Part shown: positions 33,221 to 41,772 of the stretch, in pieces
How the letters are laid out: every line of letters starts with the position of its first letter
Numbering within the stretch: the stretch's first letter is position 1
Source of the DNA: Streptomyces sp. WP-1
GTDB taxonomy: Bacteria; Actinomycetota; Actinomycetes; Streptomycetales; Streptomycetaceae
Assembly (NCBI RefSeq): GCF_030450125.1
Contig: NZ_CP123923.1
Location: forward strand, 3,472,001-3,536,000
Direction: 5' to 3'
DNA: 64,000 bases
The notes under the pieces: model-generated
Told to the model about the DNA's origin: nothing
The model's database searches: none
The model's input: only the letters and a program-made list of their open reading frames with translations
Made by a program: the position numbers and the translations under genes

Positions 33221-34539
33221 CGGTCGACGCCTCCCATCACGGGGTCGATGGACGCGACGGCGACGATCACGTCGGCGACCTGGCCGCCCTCGCACATCGC
33301 CGCCATGGCCTGAAGATTGGTGAAGGACGGGTCGCGGAAGTGGACCCGGTAGGGGCGGGTGCCGCCGTCGGAGACCGCGTGCACACCGAGTTCGCCCTTG
33401 GGGGACTCGACGGCCGCGTACGCCTGGCCCGGCGGGACCCGGAAGCCCTCGGTGACCAGCTTGAAGTGGTGGATCAGGGCCTCCATGGAGGTGCCCATGA
33501 TCTTCTTGATGTGGTCGAGGGAGTTGCCGAGTCCGTCCGGGCCGAGGGCCAGCTGGGCGGGCCAGGCGATCTTCTTGTCGGCGACCATGACCGGTCCGGG
33601 CGCCAGCCGGTCCAGGCACTGCTCGATGATCCCGAGCGACTGGCGCATCTCCTCCAGCCGGATCAGGAAGCGGCCGTAGGCGTCGCAGCTGTCGGCGGTC
33701 GGGACCTCGAAGTCGTACGTCTCGTAGTCGCAGTAGGGCTGGCTCTTGCGCAGGTCGTGCGGCAGGCCGGTGGCGCGCAGGATCGGGCCGGTGGCGCCGA
33801 GGGCCATGCAGCCGGCCAGGTCGAGATAGCCGATGTCGCCCATGCGGGCCTTGAAGATGGGGTTCCCGGTGGCGAGCTTGTCGTACTCCGGGAGGTTTCG
33901 GCGCATCTTCTTGACGAACTCGCGGATCTGGTCGACCGCGCCGGGCGGCAGGTCCTGGGCGAGTCCGCCGGGGCGGATGTACGCGTGGTTCATCCGCAGG
34001 CCGGTGATCAGTTCATAGAGATCGAGAATCATTTCACGATCGCGGAAGCCGTAGATCATGATCGTGGTCGCGCCCAGTTCCATGCCGCCGGTGGCGATGC
34101 ACACCAGGTGGGAGGACATCCGGTTCAGCTCCATCAGGAGCACGCGGATGATCTTGGCGCGTTCGGTGATGTCGTCCTCGATGCCGAGGAGCTTCTCGAC
34201 GGCGAGGCAGTAGCCGGTCTCGTTGAAGAAGGACGTGAGGTAATCCATGCGCGTGACGAAGGTGGTGCCCTGCGTCCACGTGCGGAATTCGAGGTTCTTC
34301 TCGATGCCGGTGTGCAGATAGCCGATGCCGCAGCGGGCCTCGGTGACCGTCTCGCCGTCGATCTCCAGGATCAGCCGGAGCACCCCGTGGGTGGAGGGAT
34401 GCTGGGGACCCATGTTGACGACGATGCGCTCGTCGTCGGAGCGGGCCGCGGACTGGACGACCTCGTCCCAGTCGCCACCGGTGACCGTGTAGACGGTGCC
34501 CTCGGTGGTTTCGCGTGCCGATGCGGACTGAGTGCTCAC
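33217..34539 (-). CDS. nuoD: NADH-quinone oxidoreductase subunit D
   Basis: A 440-residue subunit derived from a hydrogenase large subunit, forming the quinone site. [14 protein letters not shown] carries the key loop histidines; [22 protein letters not shown] and [15 protein letters not shown] are conserved. GTG start at 34539 overlaps the nuoC stop. The C-terminal DPVMGGVDR ends with the family's typical arginine. Confidence 0.96.
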   Translation of the reverse strand: MSTQSASARETTEGTVYTVTGGDWDEVVQSAARSDDERIVVNMGPQHPSTHGVLRLILEIDGETVTEARCGIGYLHTGIEKNLEFRTWTQGTTFVTRMDYLTSFFNETGYCLAVEKLLGIEDDITERAKIIRVLLMELNRMSSHLVCIATGGMELGATTIMIYGFRDREMILDLYELITGLRMNHAYIRPGGLAQDLPPGAVDQIREFVKKMRRNLPEYDKLATGNPIFKARMGDIGYLDLAGCMALGATGPILRATGLPHDLRKSQPYCDYETYDFEVPTADSCDAYGRFLIRLEEMRQSLGIIEQCLDRLAPGPVMVADKKIAWPAQLALGPDGLGNSLDHIKKIMGTSMEALIHHFKLVTEGFRVPPGQAYAAVESPKGELGVHAVSDGGTRPYRVHFRDPSFTNLQAMAAMCEGGQVADVIVAVASIDPVMGGVDR

Positions 34540-35294
34540 GAGTACGACCTCCGCTGGTCCGGAGCCGGGATCTGGGCGCCCTTGTACTCGACGGGGATGC
34601 CGCCGAGCGGGTAGTCCTTGCGCTGCGGGTGGCCCTGCCAGTCGTCCGGCATCATGATCCGCGTCAGGGCCGGGTGGCCGTCGAAGACGATCCCGAAGAA
34701 GTCGTACGCCTCGCGTTCGTGCCAGTCGTTGGTGGGATAGACGGACACCAGGGACGGGACGCGCGGGTCGGCGTCCGGGGCGCTGACCTCCAGGCGGATC
34801 AGGCGGTTGTGGGTGATCGAGCGCAGGTGGTAGACGGCGTGCAGCTCGCGGCCCTTGTCGTGCGGGTAGTGCACGCCGCTGACGCCGGTGCACAGCTCGA
34901 AGCGCAGGGCGGGGTCGTCGCGCAGGGTGCGGGCGACGCGCGGCAGGTGCTCGCGCTCGACGTGGAAGGTGAGTTCGCCGCGGTCCACGACCGTCTTCTC
35001 GATGGCGTTGTCCGGCAGCAGGCCCTGTTCCTCCAGGGCGCCCTCCAGCTCGTCGGCGACCTCGTCGAACCAGCCGCCGTAGGGCCGGATCGCCGGTCCG
35101 GGCAGCCGGACCGAGCGGACCAGGCCGCCGTAGCCGGAGGTGTCGCCGCCGTTGTTGGCGCCGAACATGCCGCGCTGGACGCGGATCTCCTCGCCGCCCT
35201 GGCCGCGCTGGCCGGGGAGGTTGGAGGCGGAGAGGTCCTTCTCGGGGTTCACCCCGTTCGTCCCGCCGCCGTGGGTGCCGTTCGCGTCGCTCAC
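34536..35294 (-). CDS. nuoC: NADH-quinone oxidoreductase subunit C
   Basis: A 252-residue peripheral subunit (30-kDa type). The conserved core begins after about 60 residues of Gly/Asn-rich extension ([19 protein letters not shown]...). Signatures are [34 protein letters not shown] and [16 protein letters not shown] 35294 overlaps the nuoB stop (GTGA). Confidence 0.95.
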   Translation of the reverse strand: MSDANGTHGGGTNGVNPEKDLSASNLPGQRGQGGEEIRVQRGMFGANNGGDTSGYGGLVRSVRLPGPAIRPYGGWFDEVADELEGALEEQGLLPDNAIEKTVVDRGELTFHVEREHLPRVARTLRDDPALRFELCTGVSGVHYPHDKGRELHAVYHLRSITHNRLIRLEVSAPDADPRVPSLVSVYPTNDWHEREAYDFFGIVFDGHPALTRIMMPDDWQGHPQRKDYPLGGIPVEYKGAQIPAPDQRRSYS

Positions 35295-35845
35295 CGCAGC
35301 AGCCCCTTCATCTCGATGGTGGGCAGGGCCTTGAGCGCCGCCTCCTCCGCCTCGCGAGCCGCCTCCTCGGCGTTCACCCCGAGCTTGGTGGACTGGATCT
35401 TCTGGTGGAGCTTGAGGATCGCGTCCATCAGCATCTCGGGCCGGGGCGGGCAGCCGGGGAGGTAGATGTCGACCGGCACGATGTGGTCGACGCCCTGGAC
35501 GATCGCGTAGTTGTTGAACATGCCGCCCGAGGAGGCGCAGACGCCCATGGAGATCACCCACTTGGGGTTGGGCATCTGGTCGTAGACCTGCCGCAGGACC
35601 GGCGCCATCTTCTGGCTGACCCGGCCGGCCACGATCATCAGGTCCGCCTGGCGCGGTGAGCCGCGGAAGACCTCCATGCCGAAGCGCGCGAGGTCGTAAC
35701 GGCCGGCGCCGGTGGTCATCATCTCGATGGCGCAGCAGGCCAGGCCGAAGGTGGCCGGGAAGACGGATGCCTTGCGCACCCAGCCCGCGGCCTGTTCCAC
35801 GGTGGTCAGCAGGAAGCCGCTCGGCAGCTTTTCTTCGAGTCCCAT
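35291..35845 (-). CDS. nuoB: NADH-quinone oxidoreductase subunit B
   Basis: A 184-residue subunit that binds cluster N2, the last cluster before quinone. The four cysteines are in [11 protein letters not shown] (adjacent pair), [15 protein letters not shown] and [15 protein letters not shown]. The final 30 residues are acidic/Ala-rich. It starts 15 bp after nuoA. Confidence 0.96.
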   Translation of the reverse strand: MGLEEKLPSGFLLTTVEQAAGWVRKASVFPATFGLACCAIEMMTTGAGRYDLARFGMEVFRGSPRQADLMIVAGRVSQKMAPVLRQVYDQMPNPKWVISMGVCASSGGMFNNYAIVQGVDHIVPVDIYLPGCPPRPEMLMDAILKLHQKIQSTKLGVNAEEAAREAEEAALKALPTIEMKGLLR

Positions 35846-35860
35846 GTCTTATATGGCCCC

Positions 35861-36220
35861 TCAGTCCCATTCCAGGCCGCCGCGCCGCCATACGTACGCG
35901 TACGCGACGAAGACGGTGAGCACGAAGAGCAGCATCTCCACGAGCCCGAAAAGCCCCAGGGCGTCGAAGGTGACGGCCCAGGGGTAGAGGAAGACGATCT
36001 CGATGTCGAAGACGATGAAGAGCATCGCCGTCAGGTAGTACTTGATGGGGAAGCGCCCGCCGCCCGCCGGCGTGGGGGTCGGCTCGATGCCGCACTCGTA
36101 GGCCTCGAGCTTGGCGCGGTTGTACCGCTTCGGACCGATCAGCGTGGCCATGACCACGGAGAAGATCGCAAAGCCTGCCCCGAGGGCTCCCAGTACGAGG
36201 ATGGGCGCATACGCGTTCAC
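35861..36220 (-). CDS. nuoA: NADH-quinone oxidoreductase subunit A
   Basis: A 119-residue three-helix membrane subunit and first gene of the nuo operon. The conserved [10 protein letters not shown] loop (TM1-2 loop of the quinone entrance) and [16 protein letters not shown] are present. The GTG start at 36220 follows ggagcgaggagcg. The Rex-type operator at 36288-36303 lies 68-83 bp upstream. Confidence 0.95.
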   Translation of the reverse strand: MNAYAPILVLGALGAGFAIFSVVMATLIGPKRYNRAKLEAYECGIEPTPTPAGGGRFPIKYYLTAMLFIVFDIEIVFLYPWAVTFDALGLFGLVEMLLFVLTVFVAYAYVWRRGGLEWD

Positions 36221-36287
36221 CGCTCCTCGCTCCTCTCAGTCGGCACTGACTGCTGGCGGTTCGCTGGGCCGATGAAGATCGAAAACA

Positions 36288-36303
36288 TGTGAAGCAGGTC
36301 ACA
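36288..36303. promoter_or_regulatory. Rex operator (ROP) candidate upstream of nuoA
   Basis: The 16-mer TGTGAAGCAGGTCACA matches the streptomycete Rex consensus TGTGAACGCGTTCACA at 12 of 16 positions, with both outer half-sites intact. Rex senses NADH/NAD+ and is known to repress nuo in S. coelicolor. It also fits a CRP-type TGTGA-N6-TCACA site, so assignment rests on context. Confidence 0.7.
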
Positions 36304-36636
36304 AGCCCAACTGCTCCGCATCCTATGCCCGCCGATCTGTGATCTGCGACACGGGGTATTCCACAAGCTTTGTGATCTCCACCACCTGACGAAGGATCAT
36401 GAAGTCGGATGATGGCTGATCTTCATACACGAAGCGTTCAGTTGATCACTAGAAGTGACAATTTCGCCCGTCGCCGCAGGCCAAAGAGGTCGTCTCAATA
36501 TCAAGAGAGTTCGCCTGCATGCAAATTGGCGCTGGGCACCCGATCTTGATAGTGGATCTCGCACACACGTCGGCGTGTGCATGTGTTCACGAACCCTCCG
36601 CACGCGCGGGACGCCGGCACCCCCGGCGAGCGTTCC

Positions 36637-36650
36637 GTGACCTCCGTCAC
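36637..36650. promoter_or_regulatory. CRP-like site upstream of the NlpC/P60 gene
   Basis: GTGACCTCCGTCAC is a perfect GTGA-N6-TCAC palindrome, the form bound by streptomycete Crp. It lies about 240 bp before the NlpC/P60 start. Role inferred from motif only. Confidence 0.5.
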
Positions 36651-36737
36651 AGCCACAGCCGTCTCCCAGGAACCGGGGTTGGCCAACCACATCAACCGGT
36701 GGTAGGCGCGGGGCAATTCGGACGTAATGATCAAAGA

Positions 36738-36761
36738 CCGTGATCAAGGGCTTGATCACGG
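36738..36761. promoter_or_regulatory. Perfect 24-bp palindrome before the NlpC/P60 gene
   Basis: CCGTGATCAAG and CTTGATCACGG are perfect 11-bp arms around GG. A further TGATCAA lies just upstream (about 36728). It could be an operator or an RNA hairpin; it is 130 bp before the start codon. Confidence 0.6.
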
Positions 36762-36890
36762 GCGCCCGCAATGTCCGTTACGGCGTCAATAAAGGGCGAC
36801 ACGCCCGGGGTTTGAGGTCTCGATCGTGCAACTGTGGCGCACCACACGTTTCTTGAAGATATGGAGGAGCCCCTGATACCGGTTGTTCCC

Positions 36891-37733
36891 ATGTCCCACA
36901 CCGCTCACATACGCAGCCACCGGAAGCCCCGCCGCAGCGCGTCGTCCCTCGCGATGCGGGCCGGAGTTGCCGGTGGCGTCCTCAGCACCCTGGCAGTCGC
37001 CGGGGCCGCCGGTTCGGCCAACGCCGCCGAGCCGGTGACGCAGACCCTCGAACTGCCCACCCTGACGGCCGACCTGGCCACGCAGGCCGCCCAGTCCGCG
37101 GACGCCACCCAGCAGGCCGCGGCGAACTACCAGCTCCAGGCCGAGCGCGACGCCGCCGCCGCGAAGGCCGCGAAGCAGGCCAAGGCGGACCTCGCGGACG
37201 CCAAGCAGAAGGCCGCCGAGGCCAAGAAGAAGGCCGAGGAGGCCGCCCGCAAGGCCACCGCCGAGCGCGCCTCGCGCAGCACGGTCCGGATGGCCCTCAC
37301 GGCCGACGACACCTCCGGCTCCACCTCCACGGGCACCGGCACCGGCACCAGCACCGGCACCGGCTCCTCCACGGCCACCGGTTCCGCCGCGGCCGTCATC
37401 AGCTTCGTCAAGTCGCAGCTGGGCAAGGCGTACGTCTCCGGCGCCACCGGCCCCTCCGCGTACGACTGCTCGGGCCTGGTGCAGACCGCCTTCAAGCAGG
37501 TCGGCGTGAGCCTGCCGCGGGTCTCGCAGGACCAGTCGACCGCCGGCACCCAGGTCTCGCTGAGCGACCTCCAGCCGGGCGACATCCTGTACTGGGGCAG
37601 CGCGGGCAGCGCGTACCACGTCGCGGTGTACGTGGGCGACGGCATGTTCGTCGGCGCGCAGAACCCGTCCTCCGGCGTCTCCGAGCACCCCCTCTCGTAC
37701 GACCAGCCGACGGGCGCCGTGCGCGTACTCTGA
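36891..37733 (+). CDS. Secreted NlpC/P60 peptidoglycan endopeptidase
   Basis: About 280 residues. A signal peptide (MRAGVAGGVLSTLAVAGAAGSANA) is followed by an Ala/Lys/Glu-rich coiled coil (about 60-140), a Thr/Ser/Gly linker, and a C-terminal NlpC/P60 domain. Catalytic Cys is in YDCSGLVQTAF and His in AYHVAVYVGDG. It should cut the stem peptide of peptidoglycan. The start is uncertain: ATG 36891 gives a normal signal peptide but ggaggag lies 23 bp upstream; ATG 36861 is the alternative, adding ten residues. Confidence 0.88.
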   Translation: MSHTAHIRSHRKPRRSASSLAMRAGVAGGVLSTLAVAGAAGSANAAEPVTQTLELPTLTADLATQAAQSADATQQAAANYQLQAERDAAAAKAAKQAKADLADAKQKAAEAKKKAEEAARKATAERASRSTVRMALTADDTSGSTSTGTGTGTSTGTGSSTATGSAAAVISFVKSQLGKAYVSGATGPSAYDCSGLVQTAFKQVGVSLPRVSQDQSTAGTQVSLSDLQPGDILYWGSAGSAYHVAVYVGDGMFVGAQNPSSGVSEHPLSYDQPTGAVRVL

Positions 37734-37787
37734 GGCATCCCGTACCGTTTCGCATACTTGAGGTGCTTCCGCGCGCCTCACGCGGGG

Positions 37788-37818
37788 CCGCAGCCGCTCG
37801 GGGGCAGCGGCCCTGCGG
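37788..37818 (+). terminator. Hairpin between the NlpC/P60 and def genes
   Basis: ccgcagccgct (37788-37798) pairs with agcggccctgcgg (37806-37818) with a two-base bulge. It is placed 55 bp after the NlpC/P60 stop. Confidence 0.6.
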
Positions 37819-37886
37819 CGTTCCCTGGCATGCTCGGGCCGGACCGTCGTACGGCGGTTCCGTCCCCGAGCGAAGGAGAAGACGCG

Positions 37887-38513
37887 ATGCCACGCGTGTT
37901 CGTACAGGGCGCCCCTGTCGCCGAGTTCCCCCGGTACGCCCCCGAGTCCGGGCGCGGCGCGGTGCGCCGGATCACCGAGGTCGGCGAGGCGGTGCTGCAC
38001 AAACCCTGCCGGGACGTCACGGAGTTCGGGCCCGACCTCGCGGCGCTCATCGACGACATGTTCCGCACGATGTACGTCGCGGAGGGCGCCGGGCTCGCGG
38101 CGAATCAGGTCGGGGTCGATCTGCGCCTCTTCGTGTACGACTGCCCCGACGACGACGGGAATCGGCATGTCGGACACATCGTCAACCCCGTGCTGGAATC
38201 ACCCCTCGACGGGCGACGGCTGCTGGACGAGGGCGAGGGATGCCTGTCGGTGCCGGGCGCGGTGATGGCGCTGCCGCGGCCCGACCGGGCGCTCGTGCGC
38301 GGCCGGGACCGGGACGGCAACCCGCTGGAGATCGAGGGCACGGGTTACTTCGCCCGGTGCCTCGCGCACGAGACGGATCACACCAACGGGTACATCTATC
38401 TCGACCGGTTGACCAAGCGGGAGAAAAAGGACGCGCTGCGGCAGATGGGCGACCGGCGGGAGGAGGTCTACGCCCGCCGGTCCGCCAAGGAGGGGGAGTT
38501 GAGCCGGGTCTAG
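37887..38513 (+). CDS. def: Peptide deformylase
   Basis: A 208-residue metalloenzyme that removes the formyl group from nascent proteins. All three motifs are present: [19 protein letters not shown] (metal Cys) and HETDHTNG (metal His pair and catalytic Glu). ATG 37887 follows gaaggagaag. Streptomycetes carry several def copies; this one has an N-terminal extension of about 20 residues ([20 protein letters not shown]). Confidence 0.95.
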   Translation: MPRVFVQGAPVAEFPRYAPESGRGAVRRITEVGEAVLHKPCRDVTEFGPDLAALIDDMFRTMYVAEGAGLAANQVGVDLRLFVYDCPDDDGNRHVGHIVNPVLESPLDGRRLLDEGEGCLSVPGAVMALPRPDRALVRGRDRDGNPLEIEGTGYFARCLAHETDHTNGYIYLDRLTKREKKDALRQMGDRREEVYARRSAKEGELSRV

Positions 38514-38525
38514 ATCAGTGCCCGG

Positions 38526-38553
38526 GCGGCGCCGCGGCCGGGTGCGGCGCCGC
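38526..38553. terminator. Hairpin between def and the GGR-family gene
   Basis: Two copies of the self-complementary gcggcgccgc (38526-38535, 38544-38553) form a 10-bp stem with an 8-base loop between convergent genes. Confidence 0.7.
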
Positions 38554-38566
38554 TACGGCCCCTCAC

Positions 38567-38585
38567 GCGGTTCCCCGCGCCCCTT
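38567..38585 (-). repeat. Dispersed intergenic element, copy 1
   Basis: gcggttccccgcgcccctt, the reverse complement of aaggggcgcggggaaccgc. A near copy is at 41704-41723. This short G-rich element is common between genes in Streptomyces in my experience; its role is unknown. Confidence 0.6.
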
Positions 38586-38596
38586 CGGGCCACGGT

Positions 38597-39880
38597 TCAC
38601 GCCTTCGGGGTCACCTTCGTCAGGCCGTTGATGATCCGGTCCATCGCGTCGCCGCCCGTGGGATCGGTCAGGTTGGCCAGGAGTTTGAGGGTGAACTTCA
38701 TCAGGACCGGGTGGGTCAGGCCACGCTGGGCGGCGATCTGCATGACCTTGGGGTTGCCGATGAGCTTCACGAAGGCGCGGCCGAGGTTGTAGTAGCCGCC
38801 GTAGGTGTCCTTGAGGACGCGCGGGTAGCGCTGCAGGGCGATCTCCCGCTGGGCCGGCGTCGCCCGCGCGTGCGCCTGGACGATGACGTCGGCGGCGATC
38901 TGGCCGGACTCCATGGCGTAGGCGATGCCCTCGCCGTTGAAGGGGTTCACCAGGCCGCCGGCGTCGCCGACCAGCAGCAGGCCCTTGGTGTAGTGCGGCT
39001 GCCGGTTGAAGGCCATCGGCAGCGCGGCGCCGCGGATCGGCCCGGTCATGTTCTCGGGGGTGTAGCCCCAGTCCTCGGGCATGGACGCGCACCAGGCCTT
39101 GAGGATCTCGCGCCAGTCCAGTTCCTTGAAGGCGGCGGAGGTGTTGAGGACGCCGAGGCCGACGTTGGACGTGCCGTCGCCCATGCCGAAGATCCAGCCG
39201 TAGCCGGGCAGCAGCCGGTCCTGCGAGCCGCGCCGGTCCCACAGCTCCAGCCAGGACTCCAGGTAGTCGTCGTCGTGGCGGGGCGAGGTGAAGTACGTGC
39301 GCACCGCGACGCCCATCGGCCGGTCCTCGCGGCGGTGCAGGCCCATCCCCAGGGACAGCCGGGTCGAGTTGCCGTCGGCCGCGACGACGAGCGGCGCGTG
39401 ATAGCCGACCTCGCGCTTCTCCTCGCCGACCTTGGCCGTCACCCCGGTGATGCGGCCGGTGCGCTCGTCCACGATCGGCCCGGAGACATTGCAGCGCTCG
39501 TACAGCCGCGCGCCCGCCTTCTGCGCGTTCCGGGCCAGGATCTCGTCGAAGTCGTCGCGCTTGCGCACGAGTCCGTAGTTCGGGTAGGCGGCGAGGTCCG
39601 GCCAGTCCAGCTGGAGGCGGGAGCCGCCGCCGATGATGCGCAGGCCCTTGTTGCGCAGCCAGCCGGCCTCCTCGGAGATGTCGATGCCCATGGCGACGAG
39701 CTGCTTGACCGCGCGGGGCGTGAGGCCGTCGCCGCACACCTTCTCGCGCGGGAACTCCGTCTTCTCCAGGAGCAGTACGTCGAGACCGGCCTTGGCCAGG
39801 TGGTACGCGGTCGCGGAGCCGGCTGGGCCCGCGCCGACGACGATCACATCGGCGGAGTGGTCGGAGAGGGGCTCGGTCAC
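38597..39880 (-). CDS. Geranylgeranyl reductase-family flavoprotein (menaquinone reductase MenJ-like)
   Basis: A 427-residue FAD protein. The dinucleotide motif VIVVGAGPAGSATAYHLAKAG is at about 10-30, followed by REKVCGDGLTPRAV, which is typical of GGR/MenJ proteins, and LLVGDAGGLVNPFNGEGI near residue 290 (FAD-binding GD motif). Members hydrogenate isoprenoid chains; in mycobacteria MenJ partially saturates the menaquinone tail. The neighbourhood of menG, mqnC and nuo supports that role here, and streptomycete menaquinones are indeed partly hydrogenated. The exact substrate is inferred. GTG 39880 follows ttggggaga. Confidence 0.85.
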   Translation of the reverse strand: MTEPLSDHSADVIVVGAGPAGSATAYHLAKAGLDVLLLEKTEFPREKVCGDGLTPRAVKQLVAMGIDISEEAGWLRNKGLRIIGGGSRLQLDWPDLAAYPNYGLVRKRDDFDEILARNAQKAGARLYERCNVSGPIVDERTGRITGVTAKVGEEKREVGYHAPLVVAADGNSTRLSLGMGLHRREDRPMGVAVRTYFTSPRHDDDYLESWLELWDRRGSQDRLLPGYGWIFGMGDGTSNVGLGVLNTSAAFKELDWREILKAWCASMPEDWGYTPENMTGPIRGAALPMAFNRQPHYTKGLLLVGDAGGLVNPFNGEGIAYAMESGQIAADVIVQAHARATPAQREIALQRYPRVLKDTYGGYYNLGRAFVKLIGNPKVMQIAAQRGLTHPVLMKFTLKLLANLTDPTGGDAMDRIINGLTKVTPKA

Positions 39881-39936
39881 GGCGGGATCTCCCCAAGTTC
39901 GAAATCTGCGTGCCGACCGGCACTGGACATGGGCAG

Positions 39937-39954
39937 TCTATTCAGCGGAATAGA
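39937..39954. promoter_or_regulatory. Perfect 18-bp palindrome in a divergent promoter
   Basis: TCTATTC-AGCG-GAATAGA, AT-rich in a GC-rich setting, lies between the GGR-family gene and the GNAT gene and ends 23 bp before the GNAT start. It looks like an operator for a dimeric repressor. Confidence 0.6.
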
Positions 39955-39977
39955 TCACCCGGCTGAAGGGCTGCCCT

Positions 39978-40508
39978 GTGAACCGACCTCTCCCCGCACC
40001 GCGGCTGCGCGTTCCCACCCATGAGGACGCCCTGGCCTGGCACCGGCTGTTCGCCGACCCCGAGGTGATGGAGTTCCACGGCGGAAAGCCCGCCGCGCTG
40101 TCCGTGTACGAGGAACTCACCGCGCGCCAGCGGCGGCACGACGCGGAACGGGGCTTCTGCCTCTGGACGGTCCTGGACGAGTCCGGCGAGGTCCTCGGCT
40201 TCACCGGCGCCCAGCCCTGGCCGCGCGACTGGGGCCCGGTGGGCGAGGTGGAGATCGGCTGGCGGCTCGGCCGGGCGCACTGGGGCAAGGGGTACGTCAC
40301 CGCCGCCGCACACGAGACCCTGCGGCGGGTCCGGGCGGCCGGGGTGCCGGACGTGGTGGCGATCGTACGACCGGGCAACGAGCGTTCGGTCGCGGTGACC
40401 CGGCGGCTCGGTATGCGGCCCGCCGATCCCTACCCGCACCCGATCCTGGAGGAGGACGCACTCTGCTTCCGCCTCGGCCTCGGCTCCCGCGCTGGTGACG
40501 CAGGGTAG
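39978..40508 (+). CDS. GNAT-family N-acetyltransferase
   Basis: A 176-residue protein of the RimJ/RimL-like GNAT subfamily (acetyltransferase_3 type). The acetyl-CoA pyrophosphate loop is seen as RLGRAHWGKGYVTAAAHETL (Q/R-x-x-G-x-G form) and the C-terminal helix as RPGNERSVAVTRRLGMRP. The acceptor is unknown. GTG 39978 starts the domain directly. It is divergent from the GGR-family gene, with a palindrome between them. Confidence 0.88.
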   Translation: MNRPLPAPRLRVPTHEDALAWHRLFADPEVMEFHGGKPAALSVYEELTARQRRHDAERGFCLWTVLDESGEVLGFTGAQPWPRDWGPVGEVEIGWRLGRAHWGKGYVTAAAHETLRRVRAAGVPDVVAIVRPGNERSVAVTRRLGMRPADPYPHPILEEDALCFRLGLGSRAGDAG

Positions 40509-40590
40509 CCATCTGTCACAGTACGACACCGGCTTCTTCCGGCCGGAGGGCACCGGGGTTACCCTTCCAGTACCGCTGGGGGTGACATCT

Positions 40591-40926
40591 GTGCACATAA
40601 CACCCAAGACACCCGATGTGCGTGTGCCACGGCTGGTCGGTCTGATGGCCGTGGACGCGCGCGAGACCGCACGGGCCCGGGGGCTGTTCCTGACCGCGCC
40701 GGACCGCCCGGAGTTCCACCGGACGGTCGTGGACCACGTGGTACGCCAGTACCCGCCGCCCGGGGCGGAGGTGCCGGCGGACTCGGTGGTGTACGTGTGG
40801 TTCGACTTCGCGGAGGGCGAGGGCGGCGGAGGTGTGCGCGAACCGCTGATCCCCCGGCCGCCGACGGGCGGACTCCAGCGCGAACTGGGGGAACCGGGGG
40901 ACGCGTTCGAGATGACCGGCCGGTGA
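40591..40926 (+). CDS. PASTA-domain protein
   Basis: A 111-residue protein with one PASTA-like domain: VRVPRLVGLMAVDARETARA opens it and VVRQYPPPGAEVPADSVVYVWF closes it. PASTA domains usually bind muropeptides on the outside of the cell, but no signal peptide or membrane segment is seen here, so this is probably a cytoplasmic or non-classical member. GTG 40591 follows tgggggtgaca; an in-frame GTG/ATG at 40495 would overlap the GNAT gene and is less likely. Function unknown. Confidence 0.75.
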   Translation: MHITPKTPDVRVPRLVGLMAVDARETARARGLFLTAPDRPEFHRTVVDHVVRQYPPPGAEVPADSVVYVWFDFAEGEGGGGVREPLIPRPPTGGLQRELGEPGDAFEMTGR

Positions 40927-40929
40927 GGC

Positions 40930-41622
40930 TCAGTCCTTGAAGCCGCGGTGCAGGGCGACGACGCCACCGGTGAGGTTGCGCCAGGCGACCCTGGACCAGC
41001 CGGCCTCGCGGAGCCGTTCGGCGAGGCCGGGCTGGTTCGGCCACGCGCGGATGGACTCGGCGAGGTAGACGTAGGCGTCCGGGTTCGAGGACACGGCGCG
41101 GGCGACCGGGGGCAGGGCGCGCATCAGGTACTCGGTGTAGACGGTCCGGAACGGCGTCCAGGTCGGGTGCGAGAACTCGCAGATCACGACGCGCCCGCCG
41201 GGCTTGGTGACGCGGTGCATCTCGCGCAGCGCGGCGTCGAAGTCCCGCACGTTGCGCAGGCCGAAGGAGATGGTCACGGCGTCGAAGGTGTCGTCCTTGA
41301 ACGGCAGCCTCGTCGCGTCGCCCGCGGTGAACGGCAGCCAGGTGTGGCGCTTCTTGCCGACCTGGAGCATGCCGAGCGAGAAGTCGCAGGGCACGACGTA
41401 GGCGCCGGTGCGGGCGAAGGGGAGGGAGGAGGTGGCGGTGCCGGCGGCGAGGTCCAGGACCTTCTGCGCGGGGCGGGCGTCGACGGCCTGCGCGACTTCC
41501 TTGCGCCAGCGGCGGTCCTGCCCCAGGGACAGCACGTCATTGGTCAGGTCGTACCGTTCCGCCACGTTGTCGAACATCGAGGCGACTTCGTGCGGCTGCT
41601 TGTCCAGGGATGCGCGGGTCAC
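40930..41622 (-). CDS. menG: Demethylmenaquinone methyltransferase
   Basis: A 230-residue SAM-dependent methyltransferase (UbiE/MenG), last step of menaquinone synthesis. The UbiE signature region is seen as [26 protein letters not shown]; the SAM loop is [35 protein letters not shown] and EFSHPTW are the later family motifs. GTG 41622 is chosen as the first codon before the conserved N-terminus. Its stop is 3 bp from that of the convergent PASTA gene. Confidence 0.94.
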   Translation of the reverse strand: MTRASLDKQPHEVASMFDNVAERYDLTNDVLSLGQDRRWRKEVAQAVDARPAQKVLDLAAGTATSSLPFARTGAYVVPCDFSLGMLQVGKKRHTWLPFTAGDATRLPFKDDTFDAVTISFGLRNVRDFDAALREMHRVTKPGGRVVICEFSHPTWTPFRTVYTEYLMRALPPVARAVSSNPDAYVYLAESIRAWPNQPGLAERLREAGWSRVAWRNLTGGVVALHRGFKD

Positions 41623-41703
41623 CCGGCCATTGTCGCAGCCGCGTCCCGCGGAGCAGCTCCGGGTCGGGGGGTGCGGCACCGCCGACGGTGCTCCAGCGCC
41701 CGT

Positions 41704-41725
41704 AAGGGGCGCGGGGAACTGCGCG
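41704..41725 (+). repeat. Dispersed intergenic element, copy 2
   Basis: aaggggcgcggggaactgcg (41704-41723) with a short cg tail; the counterpart of the element at 38567-38585. It lies between menG and the next minus-strand gene. Confidence 0.6.
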
Positions 41726-41772
41726 ATCAGCCGTATACGGCCCGCAGACGCTCGACGGCCCGAGCGACGCAG

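Larger units (their letters stand above)
36221..36890. other. Divergent control region between nuoA and the NlpC/P60 gene
   Basis: A 670-bp region with lower GC than its surroundings and no supported gene. It contains three operator-like sites listed separately: 36288-36303, 36637-36650 and 36738-36761. A further imperfect palindrome, ccacaagctttgtg, lies near 36361. The promoters of both transcription units must be here. Confidence 0.75.

Noticed and set aside
36397..36771. ORFs in the nuoA/NlpC intergenic region
   Set aside because: No third-position bias and they overlap several operator-like palindromes.
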